From Saussurea involucrata (lineage: Eukaryota; Streptophyta; Magnoliopsida; Asterales; Asteraceae), in NCBI GenBank assembly GCA_033807775.1, contig CM066313.1, positions 90,219,484 to 90,283,483 of the forward strand: 64,000 bases of DNA, written 5' to 3'. The notes below the pieces were generated by a model. The model did no database searches. It saw nothing but the letters and a program-made list of their open reading frames with translations, and was not told the DNA's origin. Below are positions 42,340 to 54,626 of this stretch, one piece after another; the stretch's first letter is position 1, and each line of letters opens with the position of its first letter. Both the position numbers and the translations under genes were made by a program.

Positions 42340-42500
42340 TACGGACTAAAGTCCGCCTCCTCGTAATCTGACACCCTGAAGCCACCCGAAGGTGACAACG
42401 AGTCAGCCTCATGCTGCCTTGCGGAGCCTCGCTCCTGGCATATAGGGACCTCCCTTCCCGCACGAGAGCTGGCGGAACTACTCTCCCGTCTTTGCCAGTT
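42340..42500 (-). other. GC-rich hairpin cluster in the LTR
   Basis: In minus-strand sense: CACC-TTCG-GGTG (a UUCG-loop hairpin), GGAGC-GAG-GCTCC and CGGACT-TT-AGTCCG, with CTCGT/ACGAG able to close an outer stem. The same module sits in the other LTR at about 48381-48541 with one visible change. Role unknown. Confidence 0.55.
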
Positions 42501-42747
42501 TACGTCTCCTTGATGTATGCATACATTCTACATAAAACTTTAAACAACTTTCATGCAATTAAAGCATAATGATAAGGCATGGCAATTTCTCAACATTCAT
42601 AACACATTTTGAAAACACTTTAAAAGCCATACATTTTAGTTTAGAAAACTCACCTGAGGCTCTTACTTCTCGTTCCTAAACAGTTCCAAACTTCCAAATC
42701 GACTTCCCTGAATAAACGGGCATAAAACAACAACTCAGCAATAGTAT

Positions 42748-43062
42748 CCGGACAACTCAGGTTTTCCGGACAATCCTACTTTTCCGGACAACCCTACTTT
42801 TCCGGACGCTAAAGAGTCCGGACACCCACACTAATCCGGACGACAACTAATCCGGACAACACTCCTTTTTCGGGTAACTTCTACTCTCCGGACGATACCC
42901 CTTTCCGGGTACCGAACTTACCGGATACAAGACTTTACCGGACTCAACACCTACCCGGATAAACATTCCTATCCGGACAACTCTCTCGTCCGGGGACCTT
43001 CTTCCCAACAAGGAGTCCGGACGCCCAAGAAGGTTTCCGGACGTCCATGAAGGTTTCCGGAC
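42748..43062. promoter_or_regulatory. array of twelve TCCGGA palindromes
   Basis: Twelve TCCGGA sites, plus CCGGGTA, ACCGGAT and CCGGATA relatives, in 315 bp, usually extended to TCCGGAC. Upstream of the TATA box in element sense is not applicable, since the array lies downstream of it on the minus strand, within the presumed transcribed LTR part. Confidence 0.6.
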
Positions 43063-43586
43063 GACTGCCTGGGCCCTTTTTGGGATCGAACTCCATAGAC
43101 TAGTTCTGTTTTCTTGAAGAAAAGATTAGCAATAGCAACAAGATCAATAAACCTAACAATTTCTGAGTTCTTAGCAACTGAAACACACTACAAGGCCCGA
43201 TTTCTCTCATTTAAGTTTCAAACTCCACTTTTCAACAAAAACCCTCAAACAACTAAATCATCAGCACGAATTAAGGATTAAAGATAAGGAGGAGAGGTTA
43301 CCTGCTACGATTCTTGCAGAGAACGAAATCCAATCCTATTTCTTCTTCTGATTCCAAGTCTTGATGATCCTTCTCTTTAAAACCCAAAACCTTCAAAAGT
43401 TATCCTCCTTTCTCTCAAGATGAACAGCCGCCAAACACGAACCAAATCAGTGAAATGAGAATGTTCCTAGGGTTTTGAGCCCTTTTATACTCCATCCCAA
43501 AAATACTAACTAGCCCCTCAACTTTCACTTATTAGCAAAACCTGACGAAAAGCGTAAAACTCTCCAATTTGGTCTGGGTCGTTACA

Positions 43587-43605
43587 ACACTCCCCCCTCA
43601 AAAGA
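43587..43605 (-). other. polypurine tract of the LARD-like element
   Basis: Minus strand TTTTGAGGGGGGAGTGT directly before the LTR. Confidence 0.85.
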
Positions 43606-43891
43606 ATTTCGTCCCCGGAATTCCATCTTCGAAAAGGTGAGGGTACCTAGACTTCATATCCGATTCTACCTCCCCTGTAGCTTCTCGCCCCCTCATGATA
43701 CCTACACCGAACTTTTACTAGCCGAATTTCTCTTTTGGTTCTTCTACGTACGACAGTCTCTCATCAATGCTAACATTTCCAAATGGAATGGCTACATCGG
43801 TCTCAGCCAAAAATCTCTTCAGATTTGACACAAGAAAAGTTTGATGCACTCCTCTTACTTCTTCTGGCAAGTCTAACTTATATGCCGTTGC
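43606..43891 (-). pseudogene. pol: degraded Gypsy pol C-terminus
   Basis: From 43891 the minus frame reads AYKLDLPEEVRGVHQTF, VSNLKRFLAE and YVEEPKEKFG, then two stops, then an in-frame ESDMKSRYPHLF. This is the same conserved end of a chromovirus integrase as at 17164-17607. It proves the interior descends from a Gypsy element inserted in the same orientation as its LTRs. Confidence 0.8.
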
Positions 43892-46800
43892 TCTAACTTA
43901 CTCACTAAAGACAGAAGTCAACTTCTTATCGCCTGTAATTCTCGCAAGGTCGACATTACTACAGCTTCTCTCATCTGTTCCTCATAACAGAGGCGCACAT
44001 CACACTACGAATTCCCCCAAAATTTCATCTATTACCTCAAGATCGCGCACTATCATTTCAACTTTCATAACTCCGACGGACCCACAGATGTAGTCCACAT
44101 TACCTATCTCTCAATTCTCGAGGTTCCACAGTCTTATGTTCTCAATTGAACCACTCAGTTCTACTCGGCTGCCCCAAATCGTTCAAAGGGGAAACATAAC
44201 CGCACTTCATACATGAAACCGCCCTCGACGAGTCATCACTTGCTAAAACGTGCCATCTTGCACTATTTACTTGTACCCCCTTCGATCACTATAATCGCTT
44301 AAAACTACCTGATAAAACCAAGGCCAACCGCGCCTCCGTCTGCACATCGGGACTCTCAGCTTTAAACACGTCTAAATAAGGTCTCTCTTACATCTATACC
44401 TCCTTAAGAGAAAGAACTTGGCGGGAATTCCCGCCACAACAACGAGAATCTTCCGTCAGGAAAACTCCCTCACTGACAACTTGGCACAAGGCCAACCTTG
44501 TATATTCCGACAAGCTCACACCCTTGAGCCTCTCCTTGGCATACCTGAAATTCTAGATTACTTCTTCCAACCGACATTCGTCTATGCAGATCATACTCCT
44601 TTCCCGAATTACATTGGCTACAACTCGTCAACTAATTCGTACGTTCTCACCACTTCATCATTTCACACTTAACGTGTCTAATAGAAGGAAACCTCTATAA
44701 TTCCTTATTGGGGTGCTCACCTATCCGAAATGAACTTATCCTGAAGGCTCATCAATTTCTCACTGCTTGCTACAAGCGTCCAGTCATATAACATAACTTC
44801 GGTTACTCCCACTCAACTAGGTGGGGTAACCACGATCACACCCTACTGTTCTCAATAGCTTACATTGAACGATCAGTTCGCTTGAACGTTTCTCACAAAA
44901 TCACTAACTTAACTCATTCAGTTGTCTTATCCACTTCTTTCCTGCACAAGATCATACACAATTTACTTCCTCAATACTTCTTCCAAAAGTTAGCACACTT
45001 ATCAAGGACAATCTACACAACACTGCGCCTATCGGCATTACTGTCAAGTTTACTACTTCCGATTTACTTACTTATTCCGACATACTGTCTTCACCTCCCC
45101 ACGCTAGCGTGGAGTACTGCCCACCAACATTACTCGCCCCTCTCTTCCGACAATTCTTAAGCTGCAAATGCTGTCTCATTACTATACATAACCAAACGGT
45201 TGCACTAAAATTCTAACTTAAGGCTTTCGACTAAATCACCTCGAACGTCACCAGAGTTCGACGTCACTGTACATTCTTTAAACTCCAACTTTTACTTTCT
45301 CAGACAATTCGTTCACACATAAGCAACACTCACATTCTTTAAGGATTTCACATCTACTCCACCACATTTTGACTAATACATCCATCATCTTTTTAAACTT
45401 CCAATGATCCCAAAATATGCTTACTTAGCGACTCTTACAACTACAAACACTTGGTTTCTCCTTTGGGTAACTACCCACCACCACTCCGTGATGCTATCCC
45501 GAACATAAACATATCACCACATCAACTTACACCCCACATGCTCCAACAACCTGGTTAACACTCGAACACCTCATCCGAAACTCCCAAAAAGGCTTCTATC
45601 TGATGCTTCCTCTTTCTCTAACATCACATCACTACGACGCTAGCTGGCACTTTTAACTTGGCAATTATTGCCACTACATAACTATACATTCCTCACTCAT
45701 AACATCACACTGCAGACCAAAACTCTCATGTCCATTCATACACAACTCAAACTTATCTTCAAGACCTCACACATAAATAACCGAGTCTATCTCGCTACAT
45801 TGTCTCTCCCCAGCTCTAGTTGAACCACAACACCCGAGTTTCTGATTAATTCTAACATACTCGTTTCTTGCTAGCTCTTTGCAATACCAAACCATTACAT
45901 CGACAGGGTACATTTCCTCACAGATCGACATAATCTATACCCTCACTTCGTTTGTGCTAAATACTTCATTCTTTACGAACCATCCATCTCGTAGGTAAAA
46001 CGCTTATCTAAAACAGCAGTCTTTCACTATCTTAACACCCCTACAAAGTGTTCCTTCAACTTTCAACCTTCCGATTCAAGACTTCGGTCTCATACACCTT
46101 ACACGACTGCCGACTTTAACGTCAATAGTTGACCTGTTGATACTTCCTTAACCTATTATTCAACAAGGGTCCCTTACTGAACCTAATCCTTCCAACATAT
46201 CATAATCAAATTCGCATCCCGTCGTCCTCATTTCAAACTCACTCGTGTAACGTCAATATTACAAGTTCACTTTAAAACTCTTATTCGGCGACGTGGATAT
46301 TTCTTTCCTACTTCACCACACTACTCATAACGAGTTGCTAATACCAACACCTGGATTACTTCTAGTCTTTCCTCTGAACACAACCGTCCCTCGGCAACTG
46401 TATTTCCAGTCACCGCACGAGGGTACTGACCCTCATGCAACCGACACTAAAGTCCACTTTCGACTCTTCTATTGCCCACCTTTCCTCTAGAACACAAATA
46501 TCAAAGCTACAACGTTCTCCCCAGATTTGCCCAACACCTCTCCACTCTAAGAGTTCTTCCTTAGCTTAAAATGTAATACTCTACGACCTATTGAGTTCAT
46601 AGCCTTCATGCCTGGCAACGCGATAAATGAATCATTTCACATTTTGATCATTTTAAAGAAACCACACTTGAAAACAACTTGGGTACATACGACCCCAACA
46701 TTCTCATAACTCCAATGCCCTACACAACGATCTTGAGGATCGTTTGCATGCAATCTTTCCGTAAAACTTAATCTTACCCAACCAAAATATGTTATTACGA

Positions 46801-48009
46801 CAGAAATAAATATTGGATGAAAATCTTCCCATACGACAAAATTCTGAAAGAAGTTTACTAACACGAAGTAGACCAGTCGGTCCTCACACTTATTTATATA
46901 ACTTCGACATGTCAATACTCATTTTGGTTAAAAAAAGTTGTGCATCCAAACGTTTTCCTTGGCTTATCATGAAAAGAGTGGAATATTTTGCAAATCGTAA
47001 ACCTCAAGACTTCATTGTACGATATGAATGGATTTGTATTTTTCTTTAAACATACGCTTGCACATTCCGACTCATATCCGGTCAAATTTGATATTTACAC
47101 GTTTATACTTTTCTTATGAAAAATCTCATGTACACATATACGAACTCAATGCATGAAACTCTACTTGCAATTGAAGGCTACTCACTCAAATAAGGTCAAT
47201 CGCTTTACTCACGCAACTTATCATTGACACTCTACTTCGACCAGTGATCGCCCTCTCGACCTTGTAACGATTTTCTATACATACATTCAACAGTCCACCT
47301 ACTCAACCATTTCATACTATTTCGTCTTGATCAACTATCTCACTTTCCACTTCTACATGGTTTCGTTTCACTATAGGTATCTTATTTCATTTATCCTGCT
47401 AATAGAAAGCTCGACCAAGAATCCAGGGCTCCATTGATACCTTCAAGGTTTTGACACTGACTTTCCTTACCATCCTGACTGATCTATCCCATGATCTCTA
47501 GAATTGGGACTCTCCCGAAACAGGAGTCTTACTCAAACTCAAGCATTCTTCCTCTCCGAATCCACGAAAAGCTACCTTTAGACGACTCGTAATACGCTAT
47601 ACAACACTTCTTCTCTACGATGTATACGTACATCACATCATGAACGCTCTCTCATGATACTTTCCCAACAATGGGTCTCAATCTACCCCTCAGGGATCTT
47701 GCTGACATTCTAGAGTATTGGAACACGACACCTGTCTAGCTTCAGACTACAACTTCGGAATAATAAGGCAGGTTAAGCACATACATGTACCTGTAAATTC
47801 ACAATTACACTGGCCAGGTGTAATCCCAAATTTACCTTACATGACTGTCCTCAGTACCCTATTAGTCCTATTTCCACTATAGTGTCCTCCTAACGCATTT
47901 CTTATATCAATAATAGTGCCCTCCTAACGCATTTTCCTGATTCTCAGTTGTGATTTCTACTCCCAAGTTTAAGTTTAGGCCCGTCGGGTCACCTAAATCC
48001 CTTAAACTA
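43892..48009 (-). other. LARD interior without intact genes
   Basis: About 4.1 kb that is C-rich and G-poor on the plus strand, with no frame above 100 codons and no recognisable RT or RNase H motif. The short open frames (for example at 44418, 44882 and 46293) have no protein-like composition that I recognise. Confidence 0.7.
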
Positions 48010-48010
48010 T

Positions 48011-48024
48011 GGCTCTGATACCAA
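48011..48024 (-). other. primer-binding site (tRNA-iMet)
   Basis: Minus strand TGGTATCAGAGCC immediately inside the 5' LTR. Confidence 0.9.
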
Positions 48025-48025
48025 C

Positions 48026-49627
48026 TATAACAACCCGAACAAAATTTAAACATTTTAATTCATAAAAATAGAATATCCCACAACGAGTCTCAATAATTAC
48101 TTACACCATAACAAAATTGGTTGGCGGAAACAACCTACACAACTGAGAAATAGACTAAATGGTACTATAGTGCCTCTACACTATTCATCTTCCTCTTGCT
48201 AACGCCCTGCTTACTTGCTAGAGCCTTTCGATACATGCTTACCTGAAAAGGTTTTAATTTGAAAATGCGAGGGTTAGACCATGAGGTCTAGTGAGTCCCT
48301 CCTAACAGTTATCAAAGCGTTTAAGAAAACAGTTTATCTTTTCAGCTTTAAACATTCATACTCAACACGTCAAAATCATATACGGACTAAAGTCCGCCTC
48401 CTCGTAATCTGACACCCTGAAGCCACCCGAAGGTGACAACGAGTCAGCCTCATGTTGCCTTGCGGAGCCTCGCTCCTGGCATATAGGGACCTCCCTTCCC
48501 GCACGAGAGCTGGCGGAACTACTCTCCCGTCTTTGCCAGTTTACGTCTCCTTGATGTATGCATACATTCTACATAAAACTTTAAACAACTTTCATGCAAT
48601 TAAAGCATAATGATAAGGCATGGCAATTTCTCAACATTCATAACACATTTTGAAAACACTTTAAAAGCCATACATTTTAGTTTAGAAAACTCACCTGAGG
48701 CTCTTACTTCTCGTTCCTAAACAGTTCCAAACTTCCAAATCGACTTCCCTGAATAAACGGGCATAAAACAACAACTCAGCAATAGTATCCGGACAACTCA
48801 GGTTTTTCGGAAAATCCTACTTTTCCGGACAACCCTACTTTTCCGGACGCTAAAGAGTCTGGACACCCACACTAATCCGGACGACAACTAATCCGGACAA
48901 CACTCCTTTTCCGGGTAACTTCTACTCTCCGGACGATACCCCTTTCCGGGTACCGAACTTACCGGATACAAGACTTTACCGGACTCAACACCTACCCGGA
49001 TAAACATTCCTATCCGGACAACTCTCTCGTCCGGGGACCTTCTTCCCAACAAGGAGTCCGGACGCCCAAGAAGGTTTTCGGACGTCCATGAAGGTTTCCG
49101 GACGACTGCCTGGGCCCTTTTTGGGATCGAACTCCATAGACTAGTTCTGTTTTCTCGAAGAAAAGATTAGCAATAGCAACAAGATCAATAAACCTAACAA
49201 TTTCTGAGTTCTTAGCAACTGAAACACACTACAAGGCCCGATTTCTCTCATTTAAGTTTCAAACTCCACTTTTCAACAAAAACCCTCAAACAACTAAATC
49301 ATCAGCACGAATTAAGGATTAAAGATAAGGAGGAGAGGTTACCTGCTACGATTCTTGCAGAGAACGAAATCCAATCCTATTTCTTCTTCTGATTCCAAGT
49401 CTTGATGATCCTTCTCTTTAAAACCCAAAACCTTCAAAAGTTATCCTCCTTTCTCTCAAGATGAACAGCCGCCAAACACGAACCAAATCAGTGAAATGAG
49501 AATGTTCCTAGGGTTTTGAGCCCTTTTATACTCCATCCCAAAAATACTAACTAGCCCCTCAACTTTCACTTATTAGCAAAACCTGACGAAAAGCGTAAAA
49601 CTCTCCAATTTGGTCTGGGTCGTTACA
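48026..49627 (-). repeat. 5' LTR of the LARD-like element
   Basis: 1,602 bp, about 99.4% identical to 41985-43586. Several of the differences are C/T changes inside CCGG words. Confidence 0.93.
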
Positions 49628-50440
49628 GTCTCCTCCCCATCTTCCCTTGACCCATAATATATTTATCTAAAACTCAGACCATCCCACCCCCATCTCCGGC
49701 TACCCACCTCCATCTCCGACCAAACCTTACCCACTTAAATAAGATAACCAAGAATATACCCAACTGTGTTTCTAGGATCTGCACACCAAAAAAATGTGTA
49801 AATCAATGATCAAAATTCGAATCCAAACAAAAAACTCTAAAACTAAAATCATCTAACCCAAATTTATGTGTTGTGATGTCTTCCTAAATAGAAATCATAC
49901 AAAAAAAATCCTCAAATCGAACAAAAAACTAAGCCAGAAAAACCCTTTGTGTTCTCTGCGATTGATAAAAAAAGGAGGAGGTCGAGGGAAGGTGAGGTTC
50001 TAAGGTGGAAGAATTAGATCCAATGTCATCCATGACTTCTCAACCATCTCTCAAATGGACCAATGTCATCCTCATTCATGGTTTCTCAACCGTCTCTCAA
50101 AGCGACTTTTGGGGATTTTGGATACCGGAGAGCAAGAACTTTGACGGATGGCAGTGCAGTAGAGGCCGGAGACTACCGACGGGGACGGGTTTTGGGATCG
50201 ATCTAATGGACTAGTTTCAACTGCCGACAAGAACACTTACTGGTTTCAATCAGACTTTTGGGGACGATCATATGAACTAGGCTAACGGTTCAAGAAAGCC
50301 ACTCACTGGTGCAGACGGTGGGAAATGAAGCCACCGGAGGGAGGGGAGGGGTGGGGCGGTGAAGTTTTCTCTCTGTGTGTGCGCTTCCCACTTCCCAGAC
50401 AAACATATACATATATCTATATTATAATATATATATATAT
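49628..50440. other. interior of the Mutator-like element, no gene
   Basis: Noncoding. The 69-codon plus frame at 50005-50214 shows no recognisable motif. (TA)n at about 50425-50442. Confidence 0.4.
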
Positions 50441-50688
50441 ATAGAGTAAATTACATATTTGATCCCTATTGTTTTTAATAAGAAATAAAAAAAGAACTAA
50501 AATGACCAAAATACCCATGTACTTAACCTGCTTAACAGAAAATTTTAACGGAGTTAGAAGTTAGAGACTCAACACGATACAAAGTTTAAACCACGAGGAT
50601 GAAATCCATAATTATTTCATTTTAGCGACTCAGAGTGTTAAAACCACTATAACACAGGGACCAAATATGTAATTTACTCTAAAACTTT

Positions 50689-51267
50689 TATATCACATTG
50701 TTATATATGTTTAATAGGAGAATCTCTAACAGCTTTGTTAAAATAGAAAAAAAAAATTCTTAAACCTCTTCAACGTACAGTTTTGCTATCTTGTTTGCTA
50801 TAATAGAAAAACTTAAAAATTTCCAACTTTAGAGAATTCTCTAAAACTTGATGATAGGAGAGAGAGAAATAATTATTTTATTTAATCCCACCAATGAGAT
50901 TGAACTTTTATCATTTTATATAAATTTTTAAAAATTTGTATTGGAAGATAAATTAGAAAATATTATATTAATATAATTTGTGTTAAAATCTTTAAAACAA
51001 AAAATAAGTATGAATGTAACTCTTTTTAGATATTTTAATATTTGATTTTCTGTTTTAAAAAAATTATAGAAAAGTTGCTGGAATTCTAACAATTTTAACA
51101 TATTCTTTAATGAATTTTAAGCAAGTTTTTTTTTTCTGGCATATTCTCACTTTCAAAAAAGAGAGGTCTTATGGGAGAGATTTTATTATCATCATTATTA
51201 TATTCCTACCAATATAAATATTGTAAAATTTTATGTGTTCATTTGGGTTATAAATAGAAATAGGAAG
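50689..51267. other. AT-rich spacer, no gene
   Basis: No feature recognised. Confidence 0.4.
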
Positions 51268-51270
51268 TAA

Positions 51271-51497
51271 GAGGCTGTTTGGCAGTTGTTGAATGGTTTA
51301 GTGCAGAATGGTTAAGCGGTCGGAATGGTTAAGAGGCTTTTATGAAATAGTGTAAAATAAAATATGGTTGTTTGGTATTTGTTTAGAGTTTTGAAACCAT
51401 TAAGAGGCATAATTTTTTTTTGCCAAACAAGATTCACCTCTGAACGATTCAGAGGTTGCCTCTTAATGGAACCATTAAGAGGTAAACAAACAGCCCC
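51271..51497. mobile_element. PIF/Harbinger-like MITE
   Basis: Ends GAGGCTGTTTGGCAGTTG and GTAAACAAACAGCCCC, with TAA at both borders. 227 bp, with GGTTAAGAGGC/GCCTCTTAA inverted words. Confidence 0.8.
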
Positions 51498-51526
51498 TAA
51501 CATTAATTGAATAGGTTGGTTACAAC

Positions 51527-51541
51527 CCCCCCCCCCCCCCT
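51527..51541. repeat. poly-C run
   Basis: About 14 consecutive C, next to the hAT MITE border. Confidence 0.85.
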
Positions 51542-51550
51542 CCTTCCTGG

Positions 51551-52253
51551 TAGGGGTGAGCATCGGAACTGGGTACCCGCTTTTGGAACCGGAACCGCTC
51601 TGGAACTGCTGGTTTCAGAACCGGAACCGATGTGATTGGTTCCGGTTCCTAAAATACGGAACCGATTAAGACTGGTTCCGGTTCTGGTTCTCATTTTTTT
51701 GGAACCGTTATCCGTCGGGTACCCGGTCCCGCTATTTTTTAATAAAAATTATGTATATATTTATTATAATTATATATTTATTATATTTAAATATTTAATG
51801 ATGTGGTATTAGTTTTGTACATTTATTAGGTGTTTTATTCGTTTTCATCCAAGTGTTTTATTTGAGGTGTTGACGTAAAGTCGTGAATTGTTATGGAAGT
51901 CATTTTGTTGATGTCAAGACTCAATAATCGAGAGTTTCTAATTTATTTATGTAATAATTAGTTTTTATCGGATTAGTTTTCACCATTTGTTGTATTTATT
52001 ACTTTATGTTGGTACTTTATAGCTTGCAATAGACTTAAAATTACATTTTTATTGTATGGATTGTTAAAAAAATATAAAAAAGTTGACATTGGGTACCTGG
52101 AACCGGAACCAGAACCGACGGTTCCGGGACCAGTTCCAAAATATAGAGAACCGATGTAAGCGGTTCCGGTTCCTTCATTCTAGGAACCGTCGGTTCCGGT
52201 TCCAATTCCGGTTCCATGAAATTTAGCCGGGTACCCGGTTATGCTCACCCCTA
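51551..52253. mobile_element. hAT-type MITE (GGTACCC/GGAACCGG family), copy 2
   Basis: TAGGGGTGAGCAT...ATGCTCACCCCTA, 703 bp. Flanking 8-mers CTTCCTGG and CTTCTTGG match at 7 of 8. It is inverted relative to the copy at 30679-31397 and shares its GGAACCGG arrays. Confidence 0.88.
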
Positions 52254-52880
52254 CTTCTTGGTATCTCTTATATATAATTTGTTTTTTTCTAGTTTTTTGC
52301 TAGATTTCTATAATATCTCTACCGTTCAAAAAGAAAGTATAAAAATTATTCAAATTACATAACAATAAATTTTTATTCTCGTAGTGTTGAAATTACAAGA
52401 TGGTCATCATGTTTTGTAATACTTTTTGGATTTAGTCCATCTCTTTAACGGTTGTTAAAAAATATGTTATATAATAAGAGGGGTTTTCATCCATTTATCG
52501 ATTTTTTTGTCTTTTACCCAATCAAAATCAATTTTTTTAATTTCATCTCTATGGTCTTTGATTCGGTAAACGTCAAAAAATCGGTATAAATGCGATAGTG
52601 TGCTTAATTTTTAATAGACTTTTCTAAAAAGATCGTTAAGAGAAGGGACAAATTCAGTCGTTTTTGCAAACTACATTTTTTAAATTGTAAGGATAAAAAG
52701 TTGTTATTTTAATGAACAACAAGAATCAAATTTGTAGCTTACTCTTTTTTTAAAGAATAAAGAGATTGCTTAACACAAAAGAAAGAACTTTGAAGAGGAA
52801 AAAGAAAGTAAAAAAGGTAAAAGGGACCAATAATACATAAAAAGAAGAATTTAAGAAATATAGAACCAGGGATTATAGAG
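52254..52880. other. AT-rich spacer, no gene
   Basis: No feature recognised. Confidence 0.4.
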
Positions 52881-53842
52881 TAGGGATGAGATCGGTGCAG
52901 GGACGGTATCGAACCGGTTGGTACCGAAAATTTTTAGGAGTAAAAACCGATACCGAAAACCGAACCATATGTACCGGTTCGGTTTCGGTTTTGGGACGGG
53001 AAATTCGGGACTAGCACCACTTAGAACCGAATTTTTTAAAACATATCAACTATCTATCGAACCCAATCGCAAACGATCGAGGTAGCTATGTTATTGCAAA
53101 TATCAATTAAAAATTTGGCAAATACACCCAACATCTACCTACTCATGAGTGTGTTTGCCTCTCGCAAACAGTAACAGCCTGTGAAATATCCTTCGCATTT
53201 AAATACACAAAACATATAGAATGTTTTTTTCTCATTTTAAGTGATGAGCTTGTAAAATGTCTTCAGCCATTTCTGTGGAGAAACTTCTCACCATTTAAAT
53301 AACTTGGCTGTAAGTGTTAAACTAATAGCATGCTAGTGCTTGACATAAAAACAAATTCAAATTAGCTGATGTTGTTCTAAAAAAAAATACACCCAATTCT
53401 AATAATAATAATAATAATACTAAATAAATATCAAACAATTAAAAATTTAACAATAATCCTAAACCAAAATTATATTCATAATGTTTCAAATGTGTTTCAA
53501 AATCAATCTCAAACAATTAAAAATTTAACAATCAAAAGTTCAAAGCCAAGCAAAAATTCAACAATTTTCAATATTCTTTTACGCTTTTCCTTTTCCGTTT
53601 TGTTCGTTTATCGCCTCTTCAATCTCTATATATATAAAAAGAAACAAAGTTAGTTAATATTAACAAATTGCAACTAATCAAGAGACAAATAAAGTTAGTA
53701 TTAATTAACATAATTTTTATTACCTTTGGCAATGCCGTCATCCTTTAATATATCATCAATATCATCTATAATCGGCTTCCTCGACTTTCTCACCCAATCT
53801 TGAGTGCAAATCAAAGCCTCAACTATGGAAGGTGACAAGTTT

Positions 53843-54626
53843 TGTCAGGATCGATTCTTAACAAGAATTAAACTTCTTAGAAACAGAATTTAGAGAATCT
53901 TGCGGAATAGAACTCTAAATCAATTAAAGAACAATCAATAGAATTCAACACACTGTATATATCAAACTGTATTACAAGCTTTACACCAAACCTCAATCTT
54001 GTTGAACAGGCTCAACAAGACGACTTCTACTTCTCTAGAAATAGGATCTATGATCTTGAGGTTGATTCTCTCTGAATGGCTAAACAACTTTTTGAATAAC
54101 TGTTCTCTCTATCGTGTATATTGTATATTCTGTATACTCGTGTATCTTCTGTATTCTATATATCTATCTATCAATACTATTTATACAAAAGTAATTACAA
54201 GATAACTATCAAAAGTAAATTGATCTTCTGAATCTTCGTTAAACATATCTTGATCAATTCCTTCTTTGTCTCCAAAAGTATCGCATACCAAACTTATCAA
54301 GTCAGCAGTATTAACAATGATTTGGCTCAGCAGCATTAACGACCTTCAGCAGTATTAACCTTCACAGTCTTCTAGCAGTAGTATCTCAGCTCAGCAGTAC
54401 TAACCATGTCTAGCAGTAGTAACTTGGTCTAGCAGTACTAACCGTGTCTAGCAGTAGTAATTTGGTCTAGCAGTACTAACCATGTATACGCAGTAGTAAT
54501 TTGGTCTAGCAGTACTAACCTTGTCTAGCAGTAGTAACCTTGACTAGCAGTAGTAACGAAGAACTGGCAGTAGTAATATTGTCTTAGCAGTACTAACCAT
54601 ACTTAGCATATCTTCAGTTCCCAACA
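53843..54626 (-). repeat. Copia-type solo LTR
   Basis: 784 bp, TGTTGGGAAC...GATCCTGACA on the minus strand, flanked by perfect AGTTT duplications at 53838-53842 and 54627-54631. A minus-strand TATAAATAG lies near 54175-54184. It contains a minisatellite of GCAGTAGTAAC/GCAGTACTAACC units (about 54290-54600). A solo LTR arises when the two LTRs of an element recombine. It sits inside the transposase C-terminal exon. Confidence 0.88.
54290..54600. repeat. minisatellite in the solo LTR
   Basis: About 18-bp half-units TCTAGCAGTAGTAAC and TCTAGCAGTACTAACC alternate with small variations. Confidence 0.8.

Larger units (their letters stand above)
41985..43586 (-). repeat. 3' LTR of the LARD-like element
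   Basis: Minus strand: starts TGTAACGACCC, ends GGGTTGTTATA. Minus-strand TATA box GTATAAAAGG at 43481-43490. A TCCGGA array at 42748-43062 and a GC-hairpin cluster at about 42340-42500. Confidence 0.93.
41985..49627 (-). mobile_element. LARD-like, Gypsy-derived non-autonomous LTR retrotransposon
   Basis: 7,643 bp, minus strand: 5' LTR 48026-49627, primer site, 4.4-kb interior without intact ORFs, polypurine tract, 3' LTR 41985-43586. The flanks are GTCTA (41980-41984) and GTCTC (49628-49632), a duplication with one mismatch. Both LTRs are 1,602 bp, and I count about ten differences, so insertion is recent. The only recognisable coding trace is a broken pol C-terminus at 43606-43891. It must have relied on proteins from a Gypsy relative. 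Confidence 0.88.
41591..50679. mobile_element. Mutator-like element with long TIRs, interrupted by a LARD-type retroelement
   Basis: Left GAGTAAATTACATATTTGATCCC (41591) and right GGGACCAAATATGTAATTTACTC (to 50679) are inverted repeats of about 150 bp. TAAAACTTT is duplicated perfectly at 41582-41590 and 50680-50688. Without the insert the element is about 1.45 kb and noncoding. A direct copy of the left TIR start at about 50443 indicates a nested or rearranged right part. Confidence 0.85.

Noticed and set aside
43587..48025. Hidden host genes in the 4.4-kb LARD interior
   Set aside because: Short frames only, uniform strand-biased composition, no splice-compatible homologous exons recognised; the only identifiable piece is Gypsy pol.
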